Shown here one piece after another: positions 34,651-47,000 of a stretch of 64,000 bases of DNA. This stretch comes from Pelodera strongyloides (lineage: Eukaryota; Nematoda; Chromadorea; Rhabditida; Rhabditidae), in assembly GCA_036852015.1 (NCBI GenBank), contig JAANDG010000554.1, forward strand, positions 1-64,000. The letters run 5' to 3'. The notes below the pieces were generated by a model that searched no databases, was not told the DNA's origin, and saw only the letters and a program-made list of their open reading frames with translations. Each line of letters starts with the position of its first letter. The stretch's first letter is position 1. A program made the position numbers and the translations under genes.

Positions 34651-37600
34651 ATGGCTGACATAGTCGGACCACTTCGGCCATCCGACTCGTGGTCTACTAC
34701 CGAGGTTTGTGTCCTTTCAATGTTTTTCATTTCATTTTATTTCAGCGAGAGCAAGTATTTTGTCCGTAACCTTGTTTCGTCACTCTAGTTCGAGCTCGGC
34801 GCGGCATGGCAACAGTCAAATCAGAATTCAGTATGATAATTATCTGTTTAAGATAAAGCGAAATTGCGGCCGGTTTTTGAAACACATGGAGTACACCAGT
34901 ATCCTTATGCTTATGCAGATCATCATAAATTAGAAGTATTTCGTGTGAAAATAGTGAAAATTCAATGGACGTGTCGCGACACGAAGCATTTCTCTCGGAT
35001 ACATTGCATGCAGACTGAAAAAAAAAACAGATTGAAATGAGCAGAGCAAATGAGCAAATACCATTTCAACTATTATTAAAAATATTACTTTAGGTAAAAT
35101 CTATTCAACATAGCCACGTGTGGACAATTCGAGGTTTCTCACAATGTGAGTGCAGATATCTTGAGACTGCAGTCAAAGTAAAAGACCAGGTAGAATTATT
35201 TTCAACGTTTTTTATTTTCATTTTTCATTTATTTTTAATTAATCAACTCACTTATGTGAAATGAGGTGTGAATCGTGTGAAAAGTGCGGTAGTCAGCCAC
35301 TTGTGCACTTTTTCGATATAATAATCGGCCAGTCCATCATGTTTATATTTACTTTATACGTAGTCTAAACCTAGTACACATATTATGCTTTTTGGTTCAA
35401 GATGATTGCCGATCTGGCCTGCCCATTAGTCAGTATATGAAGTGTGAGTGATCATGAGTATATTGATTTTCTATACATACATTTTTAAAATGCTATTAAA
35501 TATTTTATTATGTCATGCGCGCCTTTTTGATCTGCTAAGCTAAAATAAAAAGTATGATATAGTTTATTATTATTATATTTTGTCGTTTCAGTCGGTCACT
35601 CCCTGTTCAACGTCGCTGCCTGATACCGGACATCTGTCATTCAGAATAAGACTCCATCCTCAGGGAAATAAAGAAAGTAATAAGGATTTCTCCTTTTTCC
35701 AGGTATGCTTTTTGATTTCATTTTGGTTTTGGTCTTTAATTGATGATATACAGATTTTGAATGCGCATTGCATAGAAAGAATCAACGAGTCTCATGCAAT
35801 TGATATTTTATGATGAAAAAAAAACTGTTTTGCGTTTTATATTATCGAATACTTTATTTTAAAGAACAAGGTATAATACACCAAAAATAAATATAAATAT
35901 GTAAAAATGAATCATAATAAAGCGACAAAATACATGCCTACACGTGAGGATATCTAAGCGATTGCTGTTTGAACCGAGTCTTCAATACCGCACATTAAAC
36001 CAAAAAAGAAAGAAAAGAGATTAGACAAACAAATAGAGTCTCCTTGCTTTATTACCTCTTTTTATTCCGCTATTCAGGTGTTCTGTAGCAGTACGAATCA
36101 GTCCCGCTACAAAGCAAAGTTCGCCGTTTTTAATTCAAGAAACGAGGAGATCCCTACGACTGTATATACGGGAACACAGCAGGTATGATTGAACTATTAA
36201 TTTATTATTTATGTTTATTTTTGTGGTTTGCGTAACATTTACTTGTATTTGTATTATGTAGTCTGTGAAATAGAAATGTTTCACGACGGAGGTTTATGTT
36301 GACGGATGAGGAGGTACGTGTTGTTCTAGCACTTCTATATGAACTCACCATTCCAATTCACCAGGTTTGATCGAAATGACAGTCAAATAGCCCGAGATAA
36401 ATAAAAACTCCACGATCTTCCCCGCCCGCACAATAGTCATTCATAGTTGGAAAATAACCATAACTCTGTGATTTTCCCAATATATAAACAGACTTTTTGG
36501 TGACAACAGCCTACAAATCTATTTCGTAACTTACTTTTTTTTACAGTTGCACGGGTATTTTGAGTATATTCGAAGGGATCTTCTCGTTTCGCATATCGCT
36601 CCGCAAGACGAGGTGCAACTTGTACTGAATTTAACTGTGACGTTTGACACGGTAACTAGGAACTCACAGTCGGTCCCACCTCGCTTACCGGCTGTTCCGG
36701 ACTCAAGACCGCTAGAGGTGAGGTTCTTACTTTTTTATTTTTATTTAATTATATTTGCTATGCGCCTCGTGTCATTTTATTCCTATTAGCGTTTTCGCCC
36801 TTAGTCTTAGTGGGATGTTAAGTTGTGAAGGTTTTGTGAAAATTAGGGACTTTAAATTGAAATCTGAAATGTAGCGATACGCCCGTGGCCCGTGTGCGTT
36901 GAGTGGTTGTCCTCGAATGAAGCAAATTAGGGTGTTTTATTGGTTCGACGAGCATCCCCGATACTATATGGCAGATGTATTTACCGTGTGATAAACAATT
37001 CTTTTACAGGTAACCAAGGACTTGGAAACTGTCTTCCGCGATCGCAAGCTTACTGACTTCACGATTCTTATAGGAGACAAAGACAAAAAATTGGAAGTTC
37101 ATAAGGTTAGTCATAGTTTTGTTTGTTTTCTTTAAGTTGGGTGTCTTGTGAAACTGGTTGTGTTCATTGCAGTACAACAACGCAACCGTATTTTGTGTAG
37201 TTAGCTGTGACCATTGGCAGGTGTCCGTGTAAGGTGTGTACAAATTTGTTATGTTGTTTATTCTCTTTATTGATTCTATTTTAATATCAGTAGAATTTTC
37301 CCCTTTTTATAGGTGGTATTGGCAGCCCGCTCGCCATATTTTTCCGCTCTCCTGGAGCCACACACGGAAGAGTTTAAGAATAACCAACTGGTTCTTCGCG
37401 AAAATGATGTTGAATATGAGGTGGGTATATGATTCGTTTTTCTTTCTTATTTTGTTTTCGTGATTTCGTTGTATAGTATAGTATTGGGGAGGGGGCTGCA
37501 GCCACGCTGTGAAACTAAATGTTGCAGCTAGCTTTTATAAAACCGCACTGTATTTTTTGTTTAGTCGATGGTCTGGCCTGAACGTGTTGATTAGTATTTG

Positions 37601-39010
37601 TTAGTGGATGTATAGAGTAATATTTTTTGTCATTATTGTTTAAGTAAACAATGTAGGTAATGCAAGAATTGCTTCACTATATGTACACTGGGCGATCGCC
37701 GCGGTTGGGCGATATGGCGCTGGATTTGTTAGCGGCTGCCGATAGATTTGCCATGCCTGGACTCAAGGAGATGGCTGAACAGGTGGGCAGAAATTAATTC
37801 CCTTTCCTTTATTTAAATTGTATTCAGTGGTTTCACTTATTCTGGATGCAGACTTTAGTAGTGATAGCTATAGTGACCGTGTAAATGTATTGCATACTTT
37901 TTAGTTGTATAATTCGTCTATTTTTTTCATTTTCGTTTTACTCGTATGCCCTCCTCCTATCATAATTTATTAATTTTCTAGCGTATGAATCACGATAGAA
38001 CGTTCATTACTCGATTACTTTTTATTTATTATTATTTCTTGTTTAGAATCTACGCTCACAGCTGAACACAGAGTGCGTGTGTCGGACGTTGATTTTCGCC
38101 GATATGCATTCTGCATTGGAACTGAAACAGGATGCGATTAAGTACATTGCAGCGCACTCACAATCAGTGCTCACGGTAAGAACTTCATCTTCTTTGATCT
38201 TATTTTATGAGAGCTTTATTAGAACCATTATCAGCGTTGCTTTAATGTTTGACCGAGATACAAACGATCAGCCCTTAGAACCTTGAGTATTATGTTTTGA
38301 AACGAGTTTATGATTCATAATTCGTATGGTGGGTATAGTGAGCTGAGCATGAATGCAAGAATGTATGTCAACTGTCAACGTTGGACATTTGTTAAGAGTA
38401 TGTATTTTGTAGATTTGGCTGAGAGTAAATGAAATTGTGTATGTATACACATAATATATTTAATTATTGCTGAAGCTGAAAAGGTTGAGACTTGTATTTA
38501 AACATTTGTTCTTGTCAATAATCGAATTTTACTTCTAATTTATTCAATTCAGACGGATGGTTGGCAAGAGATGGTGTCGAGCAAAGGGGAGCTTGTCACT
38601 GAGGTCGTCCACGCCATTTCAAATGAGAATAGAGGAGGACACCCTGTGCACAACGTACTACAAACGACCTCGTCGTCTTCAAGTAGGTGTTTGTGATATT
38701 GATTTTTTTAGTACACTGTTTTTAGTTTGTACTGCTTGGCGCTTGCTCTGGCGCACTTCTAAACAACGTTTTAAGATGAGCCTGAACTATTCGTTTAGTA
38801 GAAGCGTAGAAGACAGAAAAGCTATTTGCATATTTTAACAAGATGTGTTGTGTGCCGGCAATTTATTAGTCATGGTTGTATATTAAATTAAATAATGCTA
38901 CGATCCTGTGCTTCATTTTTACCCTATTTCGCATTGCAGCATCGACGGAGCCGGCGGTAAAGAGGTTTCGATTTAACAATGACGATGACCCGTTACAATG
39001 GGACCGGTAG
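34651..39010 (+). CDS. MATH-BTB protein, SPOP-like Cullin-3 substrate adaptor, 11 exons, complete
   Basis: Exons: 34651-34704, 35094-35177, 35592-35702, 36078-36182, 36547-36717, 37010-37105, 37313-37420, 37657-37782, 38047-38175, 38553-38682, 38940-39010; 394 residues. All introns but the last are phase 0. The MATH domain spans about residues 19-160 (HVWTIRGF, FRIRLHPQGNKE, YKAKFAVFNSRNEEIP, EYIRRDLL). The BTB domain follows (LTDFTILIGD, EVHKVVLAARSPYFSALLE, MQELLHYMYTGR, LLAAADRFAMPGLKEMAEQ), then a BACK-like region (LIFADMHSALELKQDAIKYI). The MATH domain binds substrates; the BTB domain dimerises and holds CUL3. The basic tail VKRFRF resembles the SPOP nuclear signal. It is about 20 residues longer than human SPOP. 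An AG ten bases before the ATG implies an upstream 5' UTR exon. Confidence 0.92.
34853..34935. repeat. Truncated MITE, CCGGCCGG family
   Basis: Only the left half is present: TAAAGCGAAATTGCGGCCGG through catcataaattag. It lies in intron 1 of the SPOP-like gene. Confidence 0.55.
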
Positions 39011-40210
39011 GAATTTGGATGCTTTCATCTCTCTTTTTTTCATCCGCTATTTTTCATTTGTCTGTTTTCTGAAGCAGTGATTGTGATGTTTATGTTTATG
39101 GAGCTATTGTCTTTAGATAGGCAACTCAACATGTTTAATAAGATCCATTTTGTTTCTGTAGCCTGCCTTCTGTACGTACGTACTGCACTGACATAATACC
39201 AGGTTCCAAGTTTCAAAAGCGTATTATTATTATTTGGTAAAGACGTAAGATGGTACAGGAACGCAGTGTATAGAACTAACCATCCATATGCATGAATGAA
39301 AAATAATGACTAAAATGTTTATGTAGGTGACATAAGGTGGAATTGTGTGCTAATTATCGCATTATGAGGAGGATAGACGATTTTATTCCTGCTATTTCCG
39401 ATCCCTAATCTTTTATTATATGTAAATTTGATTTTTTTTGAAAGTGTACATATACATAGTTTTGTTTATATTGTGCTTATTCTTATTCTAGAGACAGATT
39501 TTTTTTTAATTTCGAGTAAATTTGTGTTTTCTGTTTTTTCTGTCTCTAGATGAGCATTCCCCTAATTTCCATTGGCATTTGGTCCCTTTTCTCTATCTGT
39601 GAATTGGTTGAGGTTTTTGATAACTATTTTTACTCGCAGGATAAGTAATTAAGATTTTTGGTGTTGTTAGTTGGAAAAGTCACTACACAGTGATAAATTT
39701 GTGGTTCATTTATTAGTACAATGCGAGGTAATATTTTTTTGTTTTCCTTGGGGTTCCCCTAATTTTTTTGATGTCACTAATAAATATTTGTGCATATTTT
39801 ACCTGTTTCTGTTTTAATGCACATTTTGGTGTTTTGACGACGTTCTGGTACCTTGAAATGTACATTTTTTAACGAAAGAAGAGGGGTTGGTTTAATGGTA
39901 ATGTTTGCAGTTTTATAACATGAGGAATGAAGGAGTAATTTTTTTTCTAATTTCTAGTCCTCTTGTGAAATGTACCATGTGACGTATTCCGTCTGCCATG
40001 AGGTGGTTTATGGCTGGGGTAATTAGAAATGACAGGTTTAGGGTTCTAGGATACATGCGATCGTAGCGTTAGATATATCATTTGATGGGGACCGAGAGGA
40101 GTTGTACTTTGGAAGGATTCGCTGTTTCGGAACGATACACATACAGCTTGTTTTTAATTGTAAAATGTCCTGAAAATGTCCTGGGTTTTAGTAGGTGGCA
40201 GTGAACTCCG
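39011..40210. other. Intergenic region between SPOP-like and ACADVL genes; no gene seen
   Basis: T-rich sequence that should contain the SPOP-like 3' UTR. No conserved frame was recognised. Confidence 0.5.
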
Positions 40211-40211
40211 T

Positions 40212-40337
40212 GGCCGTATGCACCAACGCGCCGGGAAGCTCCTAGCCTCCCAGTGGGAGATGAGAGAAAGAGAGTGATCACACGAATCAGACAAATTCTC
40301 TCACCCTGGGAGGTTCCCGCTGTTCGTGCATACGGTC
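40212..40337. repeat. Short inverted-repeat element (GRCCGTATGCAC ends)
   Basis: ggccgtatgcaccaac at the left is mirrored by gttcgtgcatacggtc at the right. Inner cctcccag and ctgggagg also pair. It lies about 0.7 kb upstream of the ACADVL start. Confidence 0.65.
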
Positions 40338-41044
40338 AGTTATAGGTTCTTTCGAGTATGAGCCTTTAATATTGATTGCTATTCCGAGTTATTGAGCTTT
40401 AGTTCCAAGTTGCCTAGATCAGGCTTTAGTTGCCTAGATCGATCCATGTGTTAGTCTCTATCACGTTTGCTATCTTTTATCCTTTCCCCTATGATAACAA
40501 CGTGGTTGGACTTTGCCCCTGGGCGGAGATTGTCGAAGACTCCTTGTCTGCCACGCTATTTCTTGCGTCTCGTGGAGAATTTGTTTTTCGTACCCACACG
40601 CTGTGAGCGAGCAGACTACAAAGTACGCCTGTTCGTTGACTCCCAGTTGTGACGTATTTCAGAACTTTATTGTAGGGGCGGGAGTGTGCACTTTGACTTT
40701 AGGGTTACGCTTGGGATACCTGAGGACTGGAGAGTTTATTTTACTTTTTACGTTGTATTGTTGTTTCCTTTGAACTATATATACTGTGTGTGGTGGTCAT
40801 ACCTATCTACCTTTACACGTTTACACCCCCACTATGTGTCTTTTGGGCATGTCTGAACTACTTACTGTAAATCTATTGTCATGTATTATTAGAATATTCA
40901 AATTTGATGGGAATTGATGGCATATTGCTTCCTCTCTGTGATGTTTCTACTAATAATTTGTCTCTGGTTGTTCGTTGTTTGGATTTTTATGTTTTGTTTT
41001 CAAGTGTTTATGTTTTATCTTACATCTTCAATTTGCAGGGCAGT

Positions 41045-44000
41045 ATGCTGTCTGTCATCCGCAACGCACGGCCCGTGGTTAATAATGTGAAGTGGGTTAA
41101 CTTGATTTGCATTATTTACTGATCTGAGTTTTTTATTAACGGGGTTTTCAAAGAAGTGGCCGTGGCCCGGTCCCACTGGAAAATTTTCCCTAGAAAACCC
41201 CGCGAAAAACCCCCAGAAAATCCCGAGGTGCTTTTTGCAATTCCCCTAGGTCGGGACTTTCTAGGGGTTTTCGCGGGGAATTTTTCCCTAGCTTTTTCCC
41301 GCGGTGGATTTTCTAGGGGTTTTCGCGGGGAATTTTTCCCTAGCATTTTCCCGCGGTGGATTTTCTAGGGGTTTTCGCGGGGAATTTTCCCCTAGCATTT
41401 TCCCGCGGTGGATTTTCTGGGGACTTTCGCGGGAAATTTTTCCCTAGCTTTTTCCCGCGGTGGATTTTCTGGGGAATTTCTCGGGATTTTTTTCCCCTGC
41501 AAACCCCGAGGTGACACTTTCCACTTACCATTATGGTATGTTTGTTTCCTGTATGCACACACGATAGCCGTAAATATTTAGAAATGAAAAATATTTTTTA
41601 CTAAAGAAAAGTTCAACACGAAAATAAATTGACTTAACATGGGAAGGTAACAGGCGCGTAACAAATCAAACGAGCACACTATATTTGTCCGCTATACATG
41701 GGGGGATTCACAGGAGAAAAGGTGGCACCGGAACTTTCGTGTAAGATGACAAGGGCGATACTATTATTAGTTAATCATGCATGTATAGTGGAACATAGTG
41801 GATAGATATGGAGGCCAAAATGAATAATAAACTTATGGAGAATAAGTTAGTAAGAAGAAGGCAATGTAATAAGAATAGTGTACTCCTGATGTTAACAATA
41901 AGTATATATGAATTGAGACTTGAGAAATCCGGGGACTGTAAATATAGAGTCACTGAATCAAAATTAGGGTTAATATGCCCCGCAGTTTGAGCACTGAGTG
42001 AACTACATGAGGAGTTAGGGAACGCTACCCTAAGTAGTTGTGAAAGAATAACGAGGCCATAAATAAGAGGAGGAAACGGGGGGAGGGGAATCGAGGGAAA
42101 TAACAGAATAACCGAGTGACTGAACCTAGCTTGGAAATGGAAATGCTGAGTGTGAGAAAAGAAAATAACAATCAAAACGCAGGAACCGGGTTTAAAAAGA
42201 TAATGCTAAATAAGGACGGGTAACTAAATAGGCAGCGGTTGTCGAGATAACGATCGGGACACATACTTCGCCGGTTCCGGTGGGCCAACCGACTCCTCAG
42301 TCAGTGGCACGCGCGACAATCAGCAGGCGATCTGAAAAGATTGGATGATATAATGTATTCAAGTATGTTAAGTATACACGTTGGGTAATAATTAATAATG
42401 AGCGTATTATCCTCATATATACGAATCGAGGGGAAATGTACGCAAATAGGGCACTGCTCAGGGCGCGGTCGAGATTGAAATTCTCCGGAAATTTCCGACA
42501 ATAAACTGGAAAAAATGACCTGCCGACGTGCCGACTGCAGTCTACATTGAATTTTCAAAGAGGCGCTGATATTCCTATACACAGTTGTAACCCACAAAAA
42601 CGTTGAAACATACATATGCATCGAACGATCCTCTCATTCTCATCGAAGTCAGAGCGTACCAATTTGGGTCTCTCCTTGGTCTTCGTTTCGTGGTGGCTTC
42701 TGCTTAGGCTCGCATCTCTAAAAAAAAGATATAAAATACATAGTAGATACGGAACCTCTGAATTCTAAATGCTTAAGCCTATGAATGTATATAAAGTGGT
42801 ATTTATATATTGAATAAACATTTTCAAACGCCGGGTGAACGTATATAGATGTACAACTACAACGTAATTAGAGGTCCGAGTGCTGGGCTTAATCGCCGAA
42901 TCGGGTTGGATTTATCAACAACACGACCGTTAACGAAGGCTATTTTACATGTACAACGTCACGGCCGCCTAACTTTTTCCGGCTCCTCACCGGAAATGTC
43001 CATCTTTAATGCGCTTTTAACCCCGGTAAAAAGGCAAAAAAAAACTGAAATAAATGACATAACAAGAAAAGAGAGAACTTACACCACATCCATCATTTTT
43101 CTGCTCACAACAGCAACGAGCAGGACGTGAGCAGCCCCACTGGCGTTCCATGAAAGGGGCGAGCGCGGAGAAACATTGACAACGACCCCTAAAACTAATG
43201 TAATAAAGCTTTGTGTTTTAAATACAAATAGTTGCGCGACTGGTAGCAGGATGCAAAAAAACGCACCGTCAACACTTCCAAAACGTTGCGAACAATGCAC
43301 TACAACGAAAGTGAGGACCTAAATAAATATGTTCGAAGTTCCACGACTATCACATAGCATATGATATTAACGCAAACAGTTTGCTCTTTTGCCTTCATAA
43401 GAAACAATACGGGATAGGGAAATAATTCTAGTATGAAATACAGAAAATGAATCGTGAAGAATACCTTTTGTCTTTACAATTAGTCGAGAACTCAATCGTT
43501 GGGTCGAAATCCCTTCGTTGATGATGGAACAACATGCAATGATGCAAAGGACTGATGTGGTCCCTGAATGACATCGGCGAGACCTGTAAGGATACACAAC
43601 TATTTTCTTCAGTTCATAGCGCGACGTTTATAACATATTTAGTACAGGGAGGACTTACGTAATGCGTGGAACGTTGTGAGAAGTTTGAAGCACTCATGAT
43701 GCCGCGATTTGGACAAACAGAGGTAATCTGTGATTAGATTATAATAACCGCGGTAACAAGCTCGACGAACACTAATAGACACCGGACAAAATAGCGAAAA
43801 AAAACAATGAATGAATCACAAACTCACATGTTAAGCACATGCGTCTCCGGCTCCGCAAGAATGGAACTGCTTCACCAATCGGCCCAGCCACTAGTATTCA
43901 CCTCATATTGATCGAGGAGTTTTCTTTGATATTCGGTTATATCATAAACATGAAAAAACTTTAAGTTTAAGGACATTTTCTAACATAATGGCGGAAAATG

Positions 44001-47000
44001 GAGAGTATAGTCGCAGACCAGGTACTCTCATGTATATAAATAAGCTAGATACATCAAACATCACTTACACCACAAAACACAATACGAAACATTAGAGCAA
44101 AGCAAAAGAAACTTCACAATTCAACGAAAAAACAAATACGAAAATTTTATTTTTTGAATTTCGTTTTTCCCGCGCTTTTGTACCTCGGGAGTTTCTAGGG
44201 ATTTTGTGTCTCTCAATTATGCGTTATCTCTCGCCTTTCTCGGGAGTTTCTGGGGGGAAAAGTCACCTCGGGGTTTGCTGGGGAACGGCATTTTTCGCGG
44301 GGTTTTCTAGGGAAAATTTTCCAGTGCCGGTGGCCCATGTAGTATCCAAAAAATGTTTTCTTTCTTGTAATACAGTACTACTGAGTCGAAAATTAAAAGA
44401 GGTGTCTTCTTACCATGATACCAGATACCGCACATGGCCATACTTGTAGTGATAGGTTACGTAAGTATAGATTTCGAATTAAGTGAAGGTTATACTTCTA
44501 AATCGATTTTTAGGATCTCTGCGTTGTCGGCACGGTCTACTCTAGCCACTACCGCTGCAGCAGTCAAGGATACGAAAGCCCCGTCGAAGAGCAGCTCCAA
44601 CAAGTTGCCACCAGTAAGTTTTTTTTAGTCTTCATGGAATATGGTTTATGAATCACGTAAGTTTTATTGAAATCGTAGTTCAGTACATAGCTTGATCGTA
44701 GAAAGTCTGACAGAGAAGAGAAGGCACTTATGCTTTGTACTTTGGGTAACGAGAATCTATTGCTGGATAATATGTGGGGAATTATTTCGGTTTTTACTTG
44801 TCGGGTTGATTTTCGATTCAAAGTCATCATTCGAATCAGAATTTCATGCTGATTCGAGTTATAACGAAACAAAATGTGGGAAACAGATAGAAAAAAGTTA
44901 GGTGGATTTGAGGATTGCATTCTTTTCCAGGTTTACAAGAAAATGTGAGCCGATTTAGAGTCAAATTCAAATTAGCATAAGGTCTGATAAGCCAAACTTT
45001 GTGCGACAAGTAAAAACCGAAGTTTACCCATATGTGGTTTACTGATGGGTTGTCAGATACCGTCGTATTTGTAGCTTCATTTCAGTAGTATACGTCCTCA
45101 TTGGCATTGGAAGTGGTAGTGTTTGCATAGATGTTAGTTTTGTTCGTATGATATACAATCTTCATTATCGGATTATCGCCAACGGAAACGTAAATTCGTA
45201 TGATGATTGACTTGCTGACTTTTACATTCTTTTGTACAGGAAACGTCGTCATTCTGCATGAACTTGTTCCGTGGTCGTGCCGAGCTTTCCAACGTCTTTC
45301 CTTACCCTCTCAATCTAACAGATGATCATAAGGAGACCTTGGGAATGATCTTACAGCCAACGGAGAAGTTCCTCCAAGAAGTGAATGATGTGGCCAAGTA
45401 CTGTATTTAGATACTTTAACTCTTTAACTGCATTCGTTCGCAGACATGATTCTACTGTTTTAGTACATACTGTTTTCCAATTTAGATGCTTTACCGTTTG
45501 TATACACGATTCTACCTGTATCTCTATATTTACCTAGTGTATCTCTATATTGATGCCTTGTTAAAATGCTTTCACGTTTAGTGTGTCAGTGTGAAGGATG
45601 GAGATGTACTGATGTCATTTTTGACGAAATACATAGATCTGTTCGTGATACAGTTATGTTTTCAATGCGTGTCGCTTTTTCATCCAAGAATTATTCAGAA
45701 ATGACGAGAACGCGTCCCAGCCTATGGAGGTTCTCAAGCAGTTTGCCGAACTTGGTAAGTTCGCTTCACATATTTTGTTATTTATATGTTTTAGACCTAC
45801 CGTACTTTATAAATCTTCTTGTTATCCTTCTTCATGAAGATGTTTGTTTCATTAGTACTTAATTTATTGATCAGTCCGGGGCATACATCTCATCGAAAAT
45901 CCTAATGTGTTCCCGAAATTCTGTCTATTTATACGTTTCTAATATGTTTCTGGTAGCACTCCAAACTTGCTTAATATTCTTTGTTAATATTCTAATCGCG
46001 ATGCTTAATGTTCTAATCGCGACAGTGGTATTTGTCTTAGCTCAAAACCACCTTCCAAATTTATGCAATATGCTAATTTGGAAGCTGTTTTTCGTCGGTC
46101 ATAGAGTATTTAACAAATTTGAATTAGTACACGTATTAGCTACTTGCATGCGAATATCTGTGCTAAATTCAAATTTGTCCCTGATCTTCAATTTTTGTAG
46201 CGAGTTTCAAATTGTGCTTATGTATGGAAAGTGAAAGCCGCGCTGAATGATTTTTGGGCCAGATTCGCCCTGTTTCGGCCCCGCGAAACAGCAGTTAAAT
46301 ACTCTATCAGTTCATCAATGGGATTATGCCCAGGATCAGTCGCACAGTTTACCAGACGTCTAACAGTTTTTATGTAGCTGCAAGACATTTGGGGGGTTAT
46401 TTACTTTTGATATAACTTTCTGTTTCTTCTATGTTCTATATATGTGCGTTCCAGGTGCATTCGGAGCTCTTGTACCGCCAGAGTATGAAGGCGCCGGCCT
46501 GAATAACTCCCAGATGGCACGTTTAGCAGAAATTGTGGGAGCATATGATCTGGGACTGGGAGTGACCATGGGGGCACATCAGGTATGTTTTACTTTTACT
46601 TGCGTAGTTCTAGTTCTGGGTTCTGGTGACGTTTATTATGGGTAACAGGCAAATTCCGGCCTCCGGGTTAGTTGTGTCTTGTGCTTACAATTAGAACAAA
46701 ACTAGTATATGAGGTGGCGTGGGCGTGATCATCAACTATTTTCTTAACACAGCACACAGCTAAATGTTTCAGTGATTTCCTTTATTTGTTAGCTTTGTAT
46801 AGCATTTGCTTGTTGCTACATAAATGTAGACCCGAAATGAGAATTGAATAACACTAATGGTTTAGTCGATCGGCTACAAGGGAATATTGTTGTACGGCGA
46901 TGATGAGCTCAAGGCCAAGTACCTCCCGGATCTGGCCTCGGGACGAAAGTTTGCCTCCTTCTGTCTTACGGAACCGAGCTGTGGTTCGGATGCCAACGTA

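Larger units (their letters stand above)
41174..44326. mobile_element. CACTG-ended DNA element (CACTA/CMC-like), 3.15 kb, in ACADVL intron 1
   Basis: CACTGGAAAATTTTCCCTAG at the left mirrors ctagggaaaattttccagtg at the right. CC flanks both ends, a possible 2-bp target duplication. Left subterminal DNA contains four 52-bp tandem repeats (41301, 41353, 41405, 41457). The right end has scattered related words (cgggagtttctaggg). Minus-strand splice-like exons occur inside (see separate entry). No transposase domain was recognised, so autonomy is unknown. Confidence 0.7.

Noticed and set aside
41260..41500. Minisatellite independent of the transposon
   Set aside because: Related words occur at the opposite end of the same element, so the repeats belong to its subterminal region.
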